A stretch of DNA of 64,000 nucleotides from Tractidigestivibacter sp050946515 (GCF_050946515.1 NZ_JBMNUX010000003.1:1-64000), one strand, 5' to 3'. Positions 16,094 to 25,649 are shown, counted from the stretch's first letter. The notes: generated from the letters alone by a model not told the origin. Numbers and translations are program-made.

Positions 16094-18895
16094 ATGGGAA
16101 AGTACACTTTTTATGTCAATGGCGAGGAGCGCTCGACCGACGAGAACAAGTCGCTTCTCCGTTATCTGCGCGACGACCTTCATCTGACCTCCGTCAAGGA
16201 CGGCTGCTCTGAGGGCGCTTGCGGCACCTGCACCGTGGTCATCGACGGCATTGCCACCAAGGGCTGCGTCATGACCACCAAGCTTGCGCAAGGCCGCCAG
16301 ATCCTTACCGTTGAGGGCTTGACCGACGCCGAGAAGGACGCCTTTGTCTACGCGTTCGGCGCTGTGGGAGCCGTCCAGTGCGGCTTCTGCATCCCTGGAA
16401 TGGTCATGAGCGGCGCTGCCCTTGTGCGCTCTAACCCCAACCCGACCGAGGACGAGGTCAAGACAGCAATCCGCGGCAACATCTGCCGCTGCACCGGCTA
16501 CAAGAAGATCATCGAGGGCATCATGCTGGCCGCCAAGGTTCTTCGCGGCGAGGCTCAGATTGACGAGGCCCTTGAGCGCGGCGACAAGTACGGCGTGGGC
16601 GATCGTGCCTTCCGCGTGGACGTGCGCCGCAAGGTCCTGGGCTACGGCAAGTATCCCGACGACCTGAACGAGACGGACCTCCCGGGCATGGCGTATGGCT
16701 CTGCCATCCGCTCCAAGTACCCGCGCGCCCGCGTTCTTAAGATCGATACCTCCAAGGCAGAGGCTCTTCCTGGCGTCGTGGGCGTTCTCACGGCCAAGGA
16801 CGTGCCTGTCAACGAGGTCGGCCATCTTATCCAGGATTGGGACGTCTTCATTGCCGAGGGCGACATCACCCGCTGCGTGGGCGACGCCATCTGCCTTGTT
16901 GTTGCCGAGGACCCCAAGACCCTCGAGAAGGCCAAGAAGCTCGTGAAGATCGACTACGAGCCGCTTGAGCCCGTCCGCAACATCGAGGAGGCAAAGGCGC
17001 CCGGCGCCCCCATCCTCCACAAGGACTTCCTTGCATTTGGCAAGCGCGTCCAGCTTAAGGACAACGTCTGCCAAAGCCGCCACGTTGTTCGCGGCAATGC
17101 CAAGGAGGCTCTTGAGCACTCCGCTCACGTGGTCACCAAGACGTTTGAGACTCCCTTCACCGAGCACGCGTTCCTTGAGCCGGAGTGCGCTGTCGCCATC
17201 CCGTACAAGGACGGCGTGAAGGTCTTCTCCACCGACCAAGGCGCTTATGACTCCCGCAAGGAGATCGCTCACATGTTTGGCTGGGACGACACGCCTGAGC
17301 GCGTCGTCGTTCAGACCATGCTGGTGGGCGGCGGCTTTGGCGGCAAGGAGGACGTCTCCGTCCAGCACCTCTCCGCTCTTGCTGCTTATCGCTTCAACCG
17401 TCCTGTCAAGGTGAAGCTCACCCGCCAGGAGTCCATCAACTTCCACCCCAAGCGCCATGCCATGAAGGGCACCTTCACGCTTGGCTGCGACGAGAATGGC
17501 ATCCTGACCGGCCTTGACTGCGAGATCAATTTTGACACCGGCGCCTATGCGAGCCTTTGCGGTCCTGTTCTGGAGCGCGCTTGCACGCATGCCGTCGGAC
17601 CATATAAGTACCAAAACACCGACATCCGCGGCTATGGCTATTACACCAACAACCCGCCTGCAGGTGCGTTCCGTGGCTTTGGCGTCTGCCAGAGCGAGTT
17701 TGCCCTTGAGTGCTTGATGGACCTTCTCGCCGACGAGGTGGGAATCAGCCCTTGGGAGATTCGCTATCGCAACGCCATCGAGCCGGGCGAGGTTCTGCCC
17801 AACGGTCAGATTGCTGACTGCTCAACGGCCCTCAAGGAGACGCTGCTTGCCGTCAAGGATGCTTACGAGGCCAACAAGGACCATTGCGGCATCGCTTGCG
17901 CCATGAAGAACGCAGGCGTCGGCGTTGGTCTGCCCGACGCTGGTCGCTGCCGCATCCGCGTTGAGAACGGCCGCGCTGTGATCTACTCCGCAACCTCTGA
18001 CATCGGCCAAGGCTGCAACACCGTCTTCCAGCAGGACGTGGCCGAGGCTTGCGGCCTTCCTAAGGCGCTCATCGAGAACGGCGAGTGCTCCACCGAGGCT
18101 GCTCCTGACTCCGGCACCACCTCTGGCTCCCGCCAGACGGTCGTCACCGGCGAGGCTGTCCGTGGCGCCGCCTTCCTGCTGCGCGACGCCATGGTTCGCT
18201 GGGAAGAGGAGGGCGTGCTTCCCGAGGGTCCCGTCAACGCTGGCGGCGACGGCAAGACGTTCCACTTTGAGGACGGCACTCAGTACGAGACCGACCCCGT
18301 GGAGCTTACGGCTGGCCATACCCGCACGGCCAAGGACCCGAAGGCTGCCCTTGCCGCCCTTGAGGGCTGCGAGTTCTACTACGAGTACTTGGAGCCCACG
18401 GACAAGCTGGGCGCCGACAAGCCCAACCCCAAGAGCCACATCTGCTATGGCTTCGCCACGCACCTGGTGGTCTTGGACAAGAACCGTCGCGTCAGCGAGG
18501 TCTACGCTGCGCACGATTCCGGCAAGGTCGTGAACCCCATCGCGATCCAAGGTCAGATCGAGGGCGGCGTTCTTATGGGCATGGGCTACGCCCTGACAGA
18601 GGACTACCCCCTGAAGGACAGCGTCCCCACCGCGCATTACGGAACGCTGGGTCTTCTCCGCGCCCCTCAGATCCCCAACATCCATGCCATCTACGTCGAG
18701 AAGGACGAGCTCCTTCCGGTGGCATACGGCGGAAAGGGCATTGGCGAGATTGCCACGATCCCGACCGCTCCTGCAGTGCAAAATGCGTATAGGCGCGTCG
18801 ATGGTGTGCTTCGCACGAAGCTCCCGCTTGACGGCACGCCTTACTCCAGAACGACGACAGCTCAGGATGGTAAGACGCCCGAAAAAGGCGCGTAA
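16094..18895 (+). CDS. xdhD: XdhD-type fused molybdenum hydroxylase (2Fe-2S + Mo domains)
   Basis: The 933-residue protein joins an N-terminal [2Fe-2S] module to a molybdopterin-binding catalytic part, as in E. coli XdhD (956 residues). Cluster cysteines appear in GCSEGACGTC (38, 43, 46), QCGFCIPGM and CRCTGY. The Mo part from about 180 shows GGGFGGKEDV and the late GKGIGEIATIP, holding the catalytic glutamate. Such enzymes hydroxylate purines. The accessory genes yqeB, yqeC and mocA-like far downstream mark the selenium-dependent subgroup. There is no FAD subunit next to it; the ferredoxin gene upstream is the likely partner. It is the last gene of the ssnA-ygfK unit, 62 bases before the ABC importer genes. 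Confidence 0.92.
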   Translation: MGKYTFYVNGEERSTDENKSLLRYLRDDLHLTSVKDGCSEGACGTCTVVIDGIATKGCVMTTKLAQGRQILTVEGLTDAEKDAFVYAFGAVGAVQCGFCIPGMVMSGAALVRSNPNPTEDEVKTAIRGNICRCTGYKKIIEGIMLAAKVLRGEAQIDEALERGDKYGVGDRAFRVDVRRKVLGYGKYPDDLNETDLPGMAYGSAIRSKYPRARVLKIDTSKAEALPGVVGVLTAKDVPVNEVGHLIQDWDVFIAEGDITRCVGDAICLVVAEDPKTLEKAKKLVKIDYEPLEPVRNIEEAKAPGAPILHKDFLAFGKRVQLKDNVCQSRHVVRGNAKEALEHSAHVVTKTFETPFTEHAFLEPECAVAIPYKDGVKVFSTDQGAYDSRKEIAHMFGWDDTPERVVVQTMLVGGGFGGKEDVSVQHLSALAAYRFNRPVKVKLTRQESINFHPKRHAMKGTFTLGCDENGILTGLDCEINFDTGAYASLCGPVLERACTHAVGPYKYQNTDIRGYGYYTNNPPAGAFRGFGVCQSEFALECLMDLLADEVGISPWEIRYRNAIEPGEVLPNGQIADCSTALKETLLAVKDAYEANKDHCGIACAMKNAGVGVGLPDAGRCRIRVENGRAVIYSATSDIGQGCNTVFQQDVAEACGLPKALIENGECSTEAAPDSGTTSGSRQTVVTGEAVRGAAFLLRDAMVRWEEEGVLPEGPVNAGGDGKTFHFEDGTQYETDPVELTAGHTRTAKDPKAALAALEGCEFYYEYLEPTDKLGADKPNPKSHICYGFATHLVVLDKNRRVSEVYAAHDSGKVVNPIAIQGQIEGGVLMGMGYALTEDYPLKDSVPTAHYGTLGLLRAPQIPNIHAIYVEKDELLPVAYGGKGIGEIATIPTAPAVQNAYRRVDGVLRTKLPLDGTPYSRTTTAQDGKTPEKGA

Positions 18896-18957
18896 CGCGT
18901 AAGGAGGAAACTGGTAGCAATCGCAAGGCACGAGCTCAGTTCTGAGAGGTGGAAAGC

Positions 18958-20469
18958 ATGGCCGAACTGCTGAGAATGGAAAACATCAGCAAGCGCTTCG
19001 GTTCGTTCTACGCAAACAAGAACATCAATCTTGATGTTGTTGAGGGTGAGGTCCATACCCTGCTCGGCGAGAACGGCGCCGGTAAGTCAACGCTCATGAA
19101 CGTCCTCATTGGTCTTTATCAGCCAACCGAGGGTAAGATCTTCCTCCATGGCAAGGAGGTGAACATCTCCTCCCCAGGAGTCGCTGTCGAGCAAGGCATC
19201 GGCATGGTGCACCAGCACTTCATGCTGATCGAGGACATGACTGGCCTTGAGAACATCATCTTGGGCGACAAGCGTCATAAATCGCCGCTTCTGCAGGAAG
19301 CCGACGACCGCAAGACCATTGAGGAAATCATGGACCGCTACGGCCTTGAGATTGACCTCGACGAGAAGGTCGCTGACATGTCCATCGGCATGCAGCAGCG
19401 CGTCGAGATCATGAAGGTCCTCTTCCGTGGCGCTGACCTGCTGGTTCTGGACGAGCCGACGGCAGTCCTTACCGACCTTGAGGTCCAAGGCCTCTTCGAC
19501 ATCATGAGGTCCCTGACCGCCGAGGGCAAGTCGATCATCTTCATCTCGCACAAGATGCGCGAGGTCATGCAGATTTCCGACCGCGTCACGGTTCTGCGCC
19601 GCGGCGAGACGGTGGAGAATGTTCGCGTTGCTGACACCACCGAGCAAGAGCTGGCTGACCTTATGATTGGCCAGAAGTTCGTCGAGAACACGTACGAGAA
19701 GGTTACCAACGCCTCTGAGCCCGAGCTTGTTCTGAAGGATGTCTCCTACCATCCTGAAATCAAGCACGGCGGCTTGAAGGACGTCTCTCTTGAGCTCCAC
19801 AAGGGCGAGGTTCTGGGCGTTGCCGGCATCGACGGCAACGGTCAGAGCCAGCTCGCCGAGCTTGTCACTGGCCTTATCAAGCCTGAGAGCGGCACCATGG
19901 TTGGTCCTGACGGCAAGGACATCGCCGTCTACTCGCCGCAGTCTTTCATTGACGCTGGCCTTGGCAACATCCCCGAGGACCGCAACAAGATGGGCCTGGT
20001 CGGCGACATGACCATCGCCGAGAACCTTGTCCTGAAGCAGACCGAGTCCGATCGCTTCTCGCTTGGTCACGGCAAGTGGCTGAAGATGGACGCCATCGAC
20101 GAGTTTGCAAACCGCATGCGCGAGGAGAACGACATTCGTTGCACCTCCGTCAACCAGACGGCACGCAGCCTTTCCGGCGGCAACCAGCAGAAGGTCATTC
20201 TGGCCCGCGAGCTTGAGGGTCACCCCAGCGTCCTTCTTGCCGTCTATCCCACCCGTGGCCTGGACATTGGCGCCACGGAGTTCATCCACAACCAGATCAT
20301 CGCCCAGCGCGATGCTGGCTGCGCGGTTCTTCTGATCTCTGCAGACTTCGACGAGGTCCTGAAGCTTTCCGACCGCATCGTCGTCCTGTTTGAGGGTCAG
20401 ATCATGGGAACGTATCCTGGCGCGAATCCCCCGATCAAGGAGATCTCGCTCGCCATGGCTGGCAAGTAG
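18958..20469 (+). CDS. ABC importer ATPase, BMP-type nucleoside/purine transporter (two ATPase domains)
   Basis: The 503-residue protein holds two ATP-binding cassettes in tandem, as in the YufO/NupA and RbsA families. The first has a good Walker A (GENGAGKST, about residue 38). The second has the degenerate GIDGNGQSQ, the signature SGGNQQK, and YPTRGLDIGATE, typical of the nucleoside branch. It energises uptake with the two permeases and BMP proteins that follow. The ATG at 18958 is chosen because GAGAGGTGG precedes it; a GTG at 18949 would lie over that site. The gene follows xdhD closely and may be partly read through from it. Confidence 0.9.
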   Translation: MAELLRMENISKRFGSFYANKNINLDVVEGEVHTLLGENGAGKSTLMNVLIGLYQPTEGKIFLHGKEVNISSPGVAVEQGIGMVHQHFMLIEDMTGLENIILGDKRHKSPLLQEADDRKTIEEIMDRYGLEIDLDEKVADMSIGMQQRVEIMKVLFRGADLLVLDEPTAVLTDLEVQGLFDIMRSLTAEGKSIIFISHKMREVMQISDRVTVLRRGETVENVRVADTTEQELADLMIGQKFVENTYEKVTNASEPELVLKDVSYHPEIKHGGLKDVSLELHKGEVLGVAGIDGNGQSQLAELVTGLIKPESGTMVGPDGKDIAVYSPQSFIDAGLGNIPEDRNKMGLVGDMTIAENLVLKQTESDRFSLGHGKWLKMDAIDEFANRMREENDIRCTSVNQTARSLSGGNQQKVILARELEGHPSVLLAVYPTRGLDIGATEFIHNQIIAQRDAGCAVLLISADFDEVLKLSDRIVVLFEGQIMGTYPGANPPIKEISLAMAGK

Positions 20470-20481
20470 GAGGGAGTTACC

Positions 20482-21567
20482 GTGGCCAAAAAAGTTCTCA
20501 GCGAGGAGGAAAGGCACGAGAAGACCCTCATGGTCCTCACGCCAATCGTCTCCGTCCTGCTCGCTCTTATCGTTGGCGCAATCATCATTGCGTGCCTGGG
20601 CAAGAACCCCCTTGAGGGCTATGGCGCAATGCTTCAAGGCTCGCTTGGTGACTGGAACAAGATCGGCAACACGCTCGAGCGTGCTTGCCCGCTGATCTTC
20701 ACTGGTCTTTGCGCTGTCTTTGCCTATAAGTGCGGCGTCTTCAACCTGGGCGGCGAAGGTCAGTTCATCATGGGCGGCTGCGCAACCGCGACGGTTGTTC
20801 TCGGCCTTGGCCTCGAAGGCGTTCCTGGCCTCTTGCTTGGCCTTCTCGCCGGCATCGTCGCTGGCGCCATCTGGGGTCTGCTGCCTGGCATCATGAAGAT
20901 CACCCGTGGCCTGAACGAGATGATCACCACGATCATGCTCAACTACGTGGCCATGTACTTCATGGAGTACATCTACAAGAACGTCTTCTCCGATCAGGGC
21001 TTGCCTAAGACGTACGCAATGCCGCAGAGCTCGCGCCTTCCGGATGACCTCGGCTTCCACATTGGCGTCATCATCGCCATCCTGCTTGGCATCTTCATCT
21101 GGTACGTGATCTTCCGCACGTCCTTCGGCTTCAAGATTCGCGCCGTCGGCATGAACCCCATTGCCTCCAAGGTCAATGGCTTCCCCGTCAAGCGCTTGAT
21201 GCTTCTTGCCTTCGTCATCTCTGGTGCCATCGCTGGTCTGGGCGGCGCCGTTGAGCTTCTGGGCAAGACCCCGTACCGTCTGGCTTCCGGCTTCGGCTCT
21301 GGCTTCGGCTTTGACGGCGTTGCAATCGCGCTGATTGCTCAGCTGAACCCGATTGCCGCAATTGTTGTTGCAATCTTCTTCGGCATGCTTTCCACCGGCG
21401 GCACCATGATGCAGTCCGTCATTGGCGTCCCGACGGCCATCGTCGACATCATTCGTGGCCTCATCATCATCTTTGCGGTTGCCGGCATGGCAGCCATCAA
21501 GATGCCCAAGATCAAGGCGTTCTTCAGCAAGAGAAGCGAGAACAAGAAGGCAGAGGCGAAGGCATAA
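20482..21567 (+). CDS. ABC transporter permease, BMP-type nucleoside/purine importer
   Basis: The 361-residue integral membrane protein has a charged N-terminus, then about eight to ten hydrophobic segments. It carries LNEMITTIMLNYVAMY and GMNPIASKVNG, characteristic of YufP/NupB-type permeases. It begins with GTG at 20482, preceded by AGGAGG 12 bases after the ATPase gene. Its stop overlaps the start of the second permease by one base (TAATG), so translation of the two is coupled. Transport of nucleosides or purine bases is inferred from family and context. Confidence 0.9.
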   Translation: MAKKVLSEEERHEKTLMVLTPIVSVLLALIVGAIIIACLGKNPLEGYGAMLQGSLGDWNKIGNTLERACPLIFTGLCAVFAYKCGVFNLGGEGQFIMGGCATATVVLGLGLEGVPGLLLGLLAGIVAGAIWGLLPGIMKITRGLNEMITTIMLNYVAMYFMEYIYKNVFSDQGLPKTYAMPQSSRLPDDLGFHIGVIIAILLGIFIWYVIFRTSFGFKIRAVGMNPIASKVNGFPVKRLMLLAFVISGAIAGLGGAVELLGKTPYRLASGFGSGFGFDGVAIALIAQLNPIAAIVVAIFFGMLSTGGTMMQSVIGVPTAIVDIIRGLIIIFAVAGMAAIKMPKIKAFFSKRSENKKAEAKA

Positions 21568-22499
21568 TGGATTTCATGGTTGCACTGCCTACAATTCTCA
21601 AGGCAATGACGATGGGTGCCGTGCCTATCATGCTCGCGGCACTGGGCGAAGTTTTCTCCGAGCGCGCTGGTCTTGTTAACATCGGCCTTGAGGGCGTTAT
21701 GGCCGTTGGCGCGTTCACCGCATTTGCTGTCGGCAAGATGACGGGCAACCTTTGGGTTGGTCTTCTCGTTGGCATGCTTGCTGGCGTCCTTGTCAACTTG
21801 CTTTATGCGTTCTGCACCATTTCGCTTTGCTCCGACCAGGTAGTTACCGGCATGGCAATTAACATCCTTGCGCCGGCAATCGCCCTGTTTGGCTACAACC
21901 TGTTCGTTGGCTCCAACTCCGCCAACGCAACGGGCGACCAGATGGCTTCTCTCGCCATTCCCGGACTTTGCGACATACCCTTTGTCGGCAACGCGTTCTT
22001 TAACCAGACGCTTCTTGCCTACATCGCTTTCATCCTGGTGCCGGTGATTTCGTACTTCTTCAAGCACTTCCGCGCTGGTCTTTCGTTCCGCTCCGTCGGC
22101 GAGAACCCGCACGCTGCTGAGACCTTGGGCATCAACGTCACCAAGGTCAAGTACATCGCCTGCATCGTCTGTGGCGCACTCACCGCTGCTGGCGGCGCTT
22201 TCCTGACCCTTTGCTACACCCCGATCTACACCGACGGCATCGTCATGGGACGTGGCTTCATCGCTTTGGCAACCGTCATCTTTGGTCGCTGGAGCGCCGT
22301 GGGCGTCATGGGCGCAAGCCTGCTCTTCGGCTTCTTCGATGGTCTGAACGTGGCACTGCAGGCTCAGTTCCAGTCTGCGCCGGTCATGTTCTTCAAGATG
22401 ATTCCGTACATCTTCACCATCGTCGCGCTGATCTTCTTCGGCTCCAAGCACGCAGGCCCCAAGGCCAACGGCAAGCCGTACTTCCGCGAGATGCGCTAG
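21567..22499 (+). CDS. ABC transporter permease, second subunit of the BMP-type importer
   Basis: The 310-residue membrane protein is the YufQ/NupC-type partner of the preceding permease, with motifs FSERAGLVNIGLEGVM and SVGENPHAAETLGINV and about eight to ten hydrophobic segments. Its start is overlapped by the upstream stop codon. A strong hairpin without a T run follows, before the binding-protein gene; that arrangement is often used to give the binding protein a higher transcript level than the permeases (inference). Confidence 0.9.
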   Translation: MDFMVALPTILKAMTMGAVPIMLAALGEVFSERAGLVNIGLEGVMAVGAFTAFAVGKMTGNLWVGLLVGMLAGVLVNLLYAFCTISLCSDQVVTGMAINILAPAIALFGYNLFVGSNSANATGDQMASLAIPGLCDIPFVGNAFFNQTLLAYIAFILVPVISYFFKHFRAGLSFRSVGENPHAAETLGINVTKVKYIACIVCGALTAAGGAFLTLCYTPIYTDGIVMGRGFIALATVIFGRWSAVGVMGASLLFGFFDGLNVALQAQFQSAPVMFFKMIPYIFTIVALIFFGSKHAGPKANGKPYFREMR

Positions 22500-22509
22500 C
22501 GCTTTCGGT

Positions 22510-22544
22510 GGGGCAGGCATAAAAAGTTTTATTGCGCCTGCCCC
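22510..22544 (+). other. intercistronic stem-loop between permease and BMP genes
   Basis: GGGGCAGGC (22510-22518) pairs with GCCTGCCCC (22536-22544), and inside it ATAAAA pairs with TTTTAT. There is no T run after it, so it is more likely an RNA-processing or stabilising hairpin, or a weak terminator, than a full terminator. Confidence 0.6.
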
Positions 22545-22672
22545 ATATTTAGCGGCCGTTCCCGACAGCGACGAGCCCGGCTGGATAGGAATGGGATAGT
22601 ATCACTTATAGGGTGGAAGGTAGGAGGCAGCCTGTAAGGGGCTTCCTCCACGGATAGAGAGAAGGGCACATT

Positions 22673-23773
22673 ATGAAGAACACTATGGTCACTAGGCGTC
22701 AGGCGCTGGGTCTTGGCGCTGCCGGCTCCGCGGCACTCATCCTTGCCGGTTGCGGCGGCTCCAGCTCGTCTGACTCTAGCTCCAGCAGCTCCTCTGACAG
22801 CACCGAGAAGAGCAGCTATAAGGTTGCAATGATTATGTCCGGCACCATCACCGATGGTGGCTGGGACCAGGGTCACTATGAGTCCCTCCAGAGGGCACTT
22901 GAGTCTCACGACAAGTGGGAGATGCTGGAGCCCAAGGAGAACACCGCCGACGCCGACGCTGCTACCGCAGCTCAGTCCTATGTCGACCAGGACGTTGACC
23001 TTATCGTTGGCAACGGCAACCAGTTTGCTTCCGACTGGCAAGAGGTTGTCGCCGACGCCGTCGAGAATCACCCCAACGTTCACTTCCTGATCACCAACAC
23101 CGATCCTGAGACCGAGATGTCCGATTACGAGACCCTCGACAACGTCGAGACGGTTCTCCCTGACTTCACGCAGACCGGCGCCCTCGCTGGCGTTGTCGCT
23201 GGTCTTATGACCCAGACGAAGTCCATCGGCTTCATCGGTGGCATGAAGCTTCCTTCCACCATCTCCAAGTACTCCGCCTACCTCGCCGCTGCCCAGAAGG
23301 TCAACGACGGCGTCCAGGGCCAGTACAACTTTGAGGCTGGCTACACGGATGCTTCTCTCGGCACGCAGCTGACCGAGCAGTGGATCAACACGTACGACGT
23401 CGACGTTATGTGGGGCGACGCCTCCGCAGTCGACAACGGCTCTCGTCAGGCACTCGAGGCTGCTGGCGCTGACACGCACTTCGACATCGCTCAGCCTATC
23501 GACATCATGGGCCCCGACCAGCCGACCGTCATCACCTCTACGGTCACCGACTGGATGATCTCCCAGGCCATGGACGAGATCGAGTCCGGCTCCTTCGGCG
23601 GCGGCAAGGCCATCACCGCTAACATCGACAACGGCGGCATCTCCCTGGGCGCCTTCTCTGACAAGGTTCCTTCTGATGTCCAGGATCAGATCACCTCTTA
23701 CGTGGAGCAGATCAAGGATGGTTCGTTCCTGACCGACGCTGAGGTCGACGCCGTCAAGAGCACGCTCGGCTAA
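22673..23773 (+). CDS. BMP family lipoprotein, purine/nucleoside-binding (first copy)
   Basis: The 366-residue protein has a leader with TRRQALGLG and a lipobox LAGC (acylated cysteine about residue 27), followed by a Ser-rich linker. It is therefore a surface lipoprotein, perhaps exported by Tat. The mature part is of the BmpA/PnrA type, with TDGGWDQGHYESLQRA, FIGGMKLPSTI and VMWGDASAVDNGSRQA. This family binds purine nucleosides or related compounds for the ABC importer encoded just upstream. A very similar copy follows at 24447. The gene ends at a rho-independent terminator. Confidence 0.9.
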   Translation: MKNTMVTRRQALGLGAAGSAALILAGCGGSSSSDSSSSSSSDSTEKSSYKVAMIMSGTITDGGWDQGHYESLQRALESHDKWEMLEPKENTADADAATAAQSYVDQDVDLIVGNGNQFASDWQEVVADAVENHPNVHFLITNTDPETEMSDYETLDNVETVLPDFTQTGALAGVVAGLMTQTKSIGFIGGMKLPSTISKYSAYLAAAQKVNDGVQGQYNFEAGYTDASLGTQLTEQWINTYDVDVMWGDASAVDNGSRQALEAAGADTHFDIAQPIDIMGPDQPTVITSTVTDWMISQAMDEIESGSFGGGKAITANIDNGGISLGAFSDKVPSDVQDQITSYVEQIKDGSFLTDAEVDAVKSTLG

Positions 23774-23810
23774 GTTCAGTTTTTCTGACTGACGCACATC
23801 GTTCGGCAAG

Positions 23811-23846
23811 GGGCCGGCTGAATTAGTTCGGCCGGCCCTTCTTTTG
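23811..23846 (+). terminator. rho-independent terminator after the first BMP gene
   Basis: GGGCCGGCTGAA (23811-23822) pairs with TTCGGCCGGCCC (23827-23838) around a TTAG loop, followed by TTCTTTT. It ends the importer operon. Confidence 0.9.
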
Positions 23847-23876
23847 TCAAAATTCCTGGTTTGGGGAGTGATTTTC

Positions 23877-24374
23877 TTGGCACGCAAGCAGTTCACGCAT
23901 GAAGAGGACGTTGCCCTTCTGCGCCGCTGCATCGAGGTCTCCAAGCGTTCAAGGGAGCATGGCAACACCCCGTTTGGAGCAATTCTCGTCTCGCCCGAGG
24001 GCGAGGTCTTGCTTGAGCAGGAAAACGTTGAGATTGACACGCACAAGTGCACGGGGCATGCCGAGACGCAGCTTATGGAGCATGCAAGCACCACGTATGA
24101 CAAGGCGTATCTGTGGGACTGCTCGCTCTATACGTCCGCCGAGCCTTGCGCCATGTGCTCTGGTGCCATCTATTGGGGAAACGTCGGTCGCGTTGTGTAT
24201 GCCATGACCGAGCGCCGCTTGCTTGAGCTTACCGGCTCAAACGAGCAGAACCCCACGTTTGACCTGCCTTGCAGAAAGGTATTTGCCGCTGGTCAGAAGC
24301 CCGTGGAGGTAGTGGGACCGTTCCCGGAGCTTGAGGAGGAAGCGGCGGCCGTGCATCAAGGCTACTGGAAGTAG
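23877..24374 (+). CDS. cytidine-deaminase-fold nucleoside/guanine deaminase
   Basis: The 165-residue enzyme has the zinc deaminase motifs: GHAETQL (His and catalytic Glu) and PCAMCSGAIYW (two Cys ligands). Its length and the motif TPFGAILV fit the GuaD/TadA-like branch used by Bacillus-type guanine deaminases. The neighbouring purine importer suggests that it deaminates guanine, a guanosine derivative or a related purine. The start is taken as TTG at 23877, preceded by GGGGAG 8 bases upstream; the longer frame would begin inside the preceding terminator. An amidohydrolase-type guanine deaminase is also encoded at 28928, so the substrates may differ. Confidence 0.85.
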   Translation: MARKQFTHEEDVALLRRCIEVSKRSREHGNTPFGAILVSPEGEVLLEQENVEIDTHKCTGHAETQLMEHASTTYDKAYLWDCSLYTSAEPCAMCSGAIYWGNVGRVVYAMTERRLLELTGSNEQNPTFDLPCRKVFAAGQKPVEVVGPFPELEEEAAAVHQGYWK

Positions 24375-24446
24375 CTTCTAGGTAAGTGTCTTGTAGGTAA
24401 GTTTGTCAGTTTGATATTTGCAGTGGGTGGATTGGGAGGAAACACG

Positions 24447-25526
24447 ATGTTCCAGAAAAACGTTACTCGTAGGGACGCCCTTGGTCTTGGCGCCGCTGGC
24501 ATTGCGGCCCTCGCCCTGGCTGGCTGCGGATCCAGCTCGTCAGACGATGGCGGCTCTGAGGAGCAGAGCTCCTATAAGGTTGCACTTGTTATCAGCGGAC
24601 CCAAGAACGATGGCGGCTGGGGCCAGGGTCACTATGAGTCGCTGCAGCGCGCAATCGAGAGCCACAGCAATTGGGAGATGCTGGAGCCCAAGGAGAATAC
24701 CGACTCCGCTGACGCCGCAAACGCAGCCCAGACCTATGTTGACCAGGACGTTGACCTGATTATTGCTGCAGGCAACGAGTTCTGCTCCGCTTGGGGCGAC
24801 GTTGTTGCCGACGCTGCCGAGTCCAACCCGAAGGTTCATTTCTTGATGACCAACACGGACCCGGAGAGCGACCTTTCCGATTACGCGACGCTTGAGAACC
24901 TTGAGACCGTGCAGGTTAACCTGATTCAGACCGGCGCCCTTGCCGGCGTTGTCGCTGGTCTTATGAGCGCTTCTGGCCAGATTGGCTTCATCGGCGGCAT
25001 GCGCCTTCCGACGACGCTGAAGAAGTACGCTTCGTACCTGCTGGCTGCACAGAAGGTCAACCCGGACGTCGAGGGTCATTACAACTTTGATGCTGGCTTC
25101 ACTGACGCTTCGTTTGGCGCCAACATCACCGAGCAGTGGATCAACAGCAATAACGTCGACGTCATGTGGGGCGACGCCTCCGCAGTCGACAACGGTGCTC
25201 GCCAGGCTCTTGAGGCCGCCGGCGCTGACACGCACTTCGACATTGCTCAGCCGATTGACTCCGTGGGCGACAGCCAGCCGACCGTCATTACCTCTACGGT
25301 CACCGACTGGATGTTCGGCGAGGCCATGGACCAGATTGAGAACGGTTCGTTCGGCAACGGCTCAGTCATCGAGGCCAACATGGACAACGGCGGCGTCTAC
25401 CTGGGCAAGTTCTCCGACAAGGTTCCGCAGGACGTTCAGGACAAGATTGCCGAGTACACCGAGCAGATCAAGTCTGGCTCGCTGATCACCGAGGATGAGG
25501 TCAGCGACCTGGAGGCTACGCTGTAG
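24447..25526 (+). CDS. BMP family lipoprotein, purine/nucleoside-binding (second copy)
   Basis: The 359-residue lipoprotein is a close paralogue of the product at 22673. The leader (TRRDALGLG, LAGC), the ligand-binding segments (NDGGWGQGHYESLQRA, VMWGDASAVDNGARQA) and the C-terminal pattern can be aligned almost without gaps. The two probably share the same ATPase and permeases while binding different purines (inference). ATG at 24447 follows GGGAGGA; the frame is open to 24411. The deaminase gene lies between the two copies, so the second arose by duplication and shuffling, not by simple tandem copying. A terminator follows. Confidence 0.9.
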   Translation: MFQKNVTRRDALGLGAAGIAALALAGCGSSSSDDGGSEEQSSYKVALVISGPKNDGGWGQGHYESLQRAIESHSNWEMLEPKENTDSADAANAAQTYVDQDVDLIIAAGNEFCSAWGDVVADAAESNPKVHFLMTNTDPESDLSDYATLENLETVQVNLIQTGALAGVVAGLMSASGQIGFIGGMRLPTTLKKYASYLLAAQKVNPDVEGHYNFDAGFTDASFGANITEQWINSNNVDVMWGDASAVDNGARQALEAAGADTHFDIAQPIDSVGDSQPTVITSTVTDWMFGEAMDQIENGSFGNGSVIEANMDNGGVYLGKFSDKVPQDVQDKIAEYTEQIKSGSLITEDEVSDLEATL

Positions 25527-25575
25527 CTTCTGCTTGCTTGTTTGCTTGCGAGTTGCTTGCTTGCGAGTTGCCCCC

Positions 25576-25610
25576 AGCCCGGACTGCCCCGCGCAGCCCG
25601 GGCTTTTTTG
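25576..25610 (+). terminator. terminator after the second BMP gene
   Basis: AGCCCGG (25576-25582) pairs with CCGGGCT (25598-25604), followed directly by six T. Just upstream, short GTTGCTTGC/TTGCGAGTTGC direct repeats occur. Confidence 0.8.
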
Positions 25611-25649
25611 TTGCGGGGGAGGAGGTCGTCGGCCCGTCGCCCTTCTCAC

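Noticed and set aside
22519..22535. AAAAAGTTTT inside the permease-BMP hairpin as a further copy of the ACAAAAAGTTTG operator
   Set aside because: The flanks differ (no C before the A run and no G after TTT), and it forms the inner stem of the hairpin, so it is better explained by RNA pairing.
23844..23876. Upstream TTG start for the deaminase
   Set aside because: It lies in the T run of the preceding terminator and has no ribosome site; the TTG at 23877 has GGGGAG 8 bases upstream.
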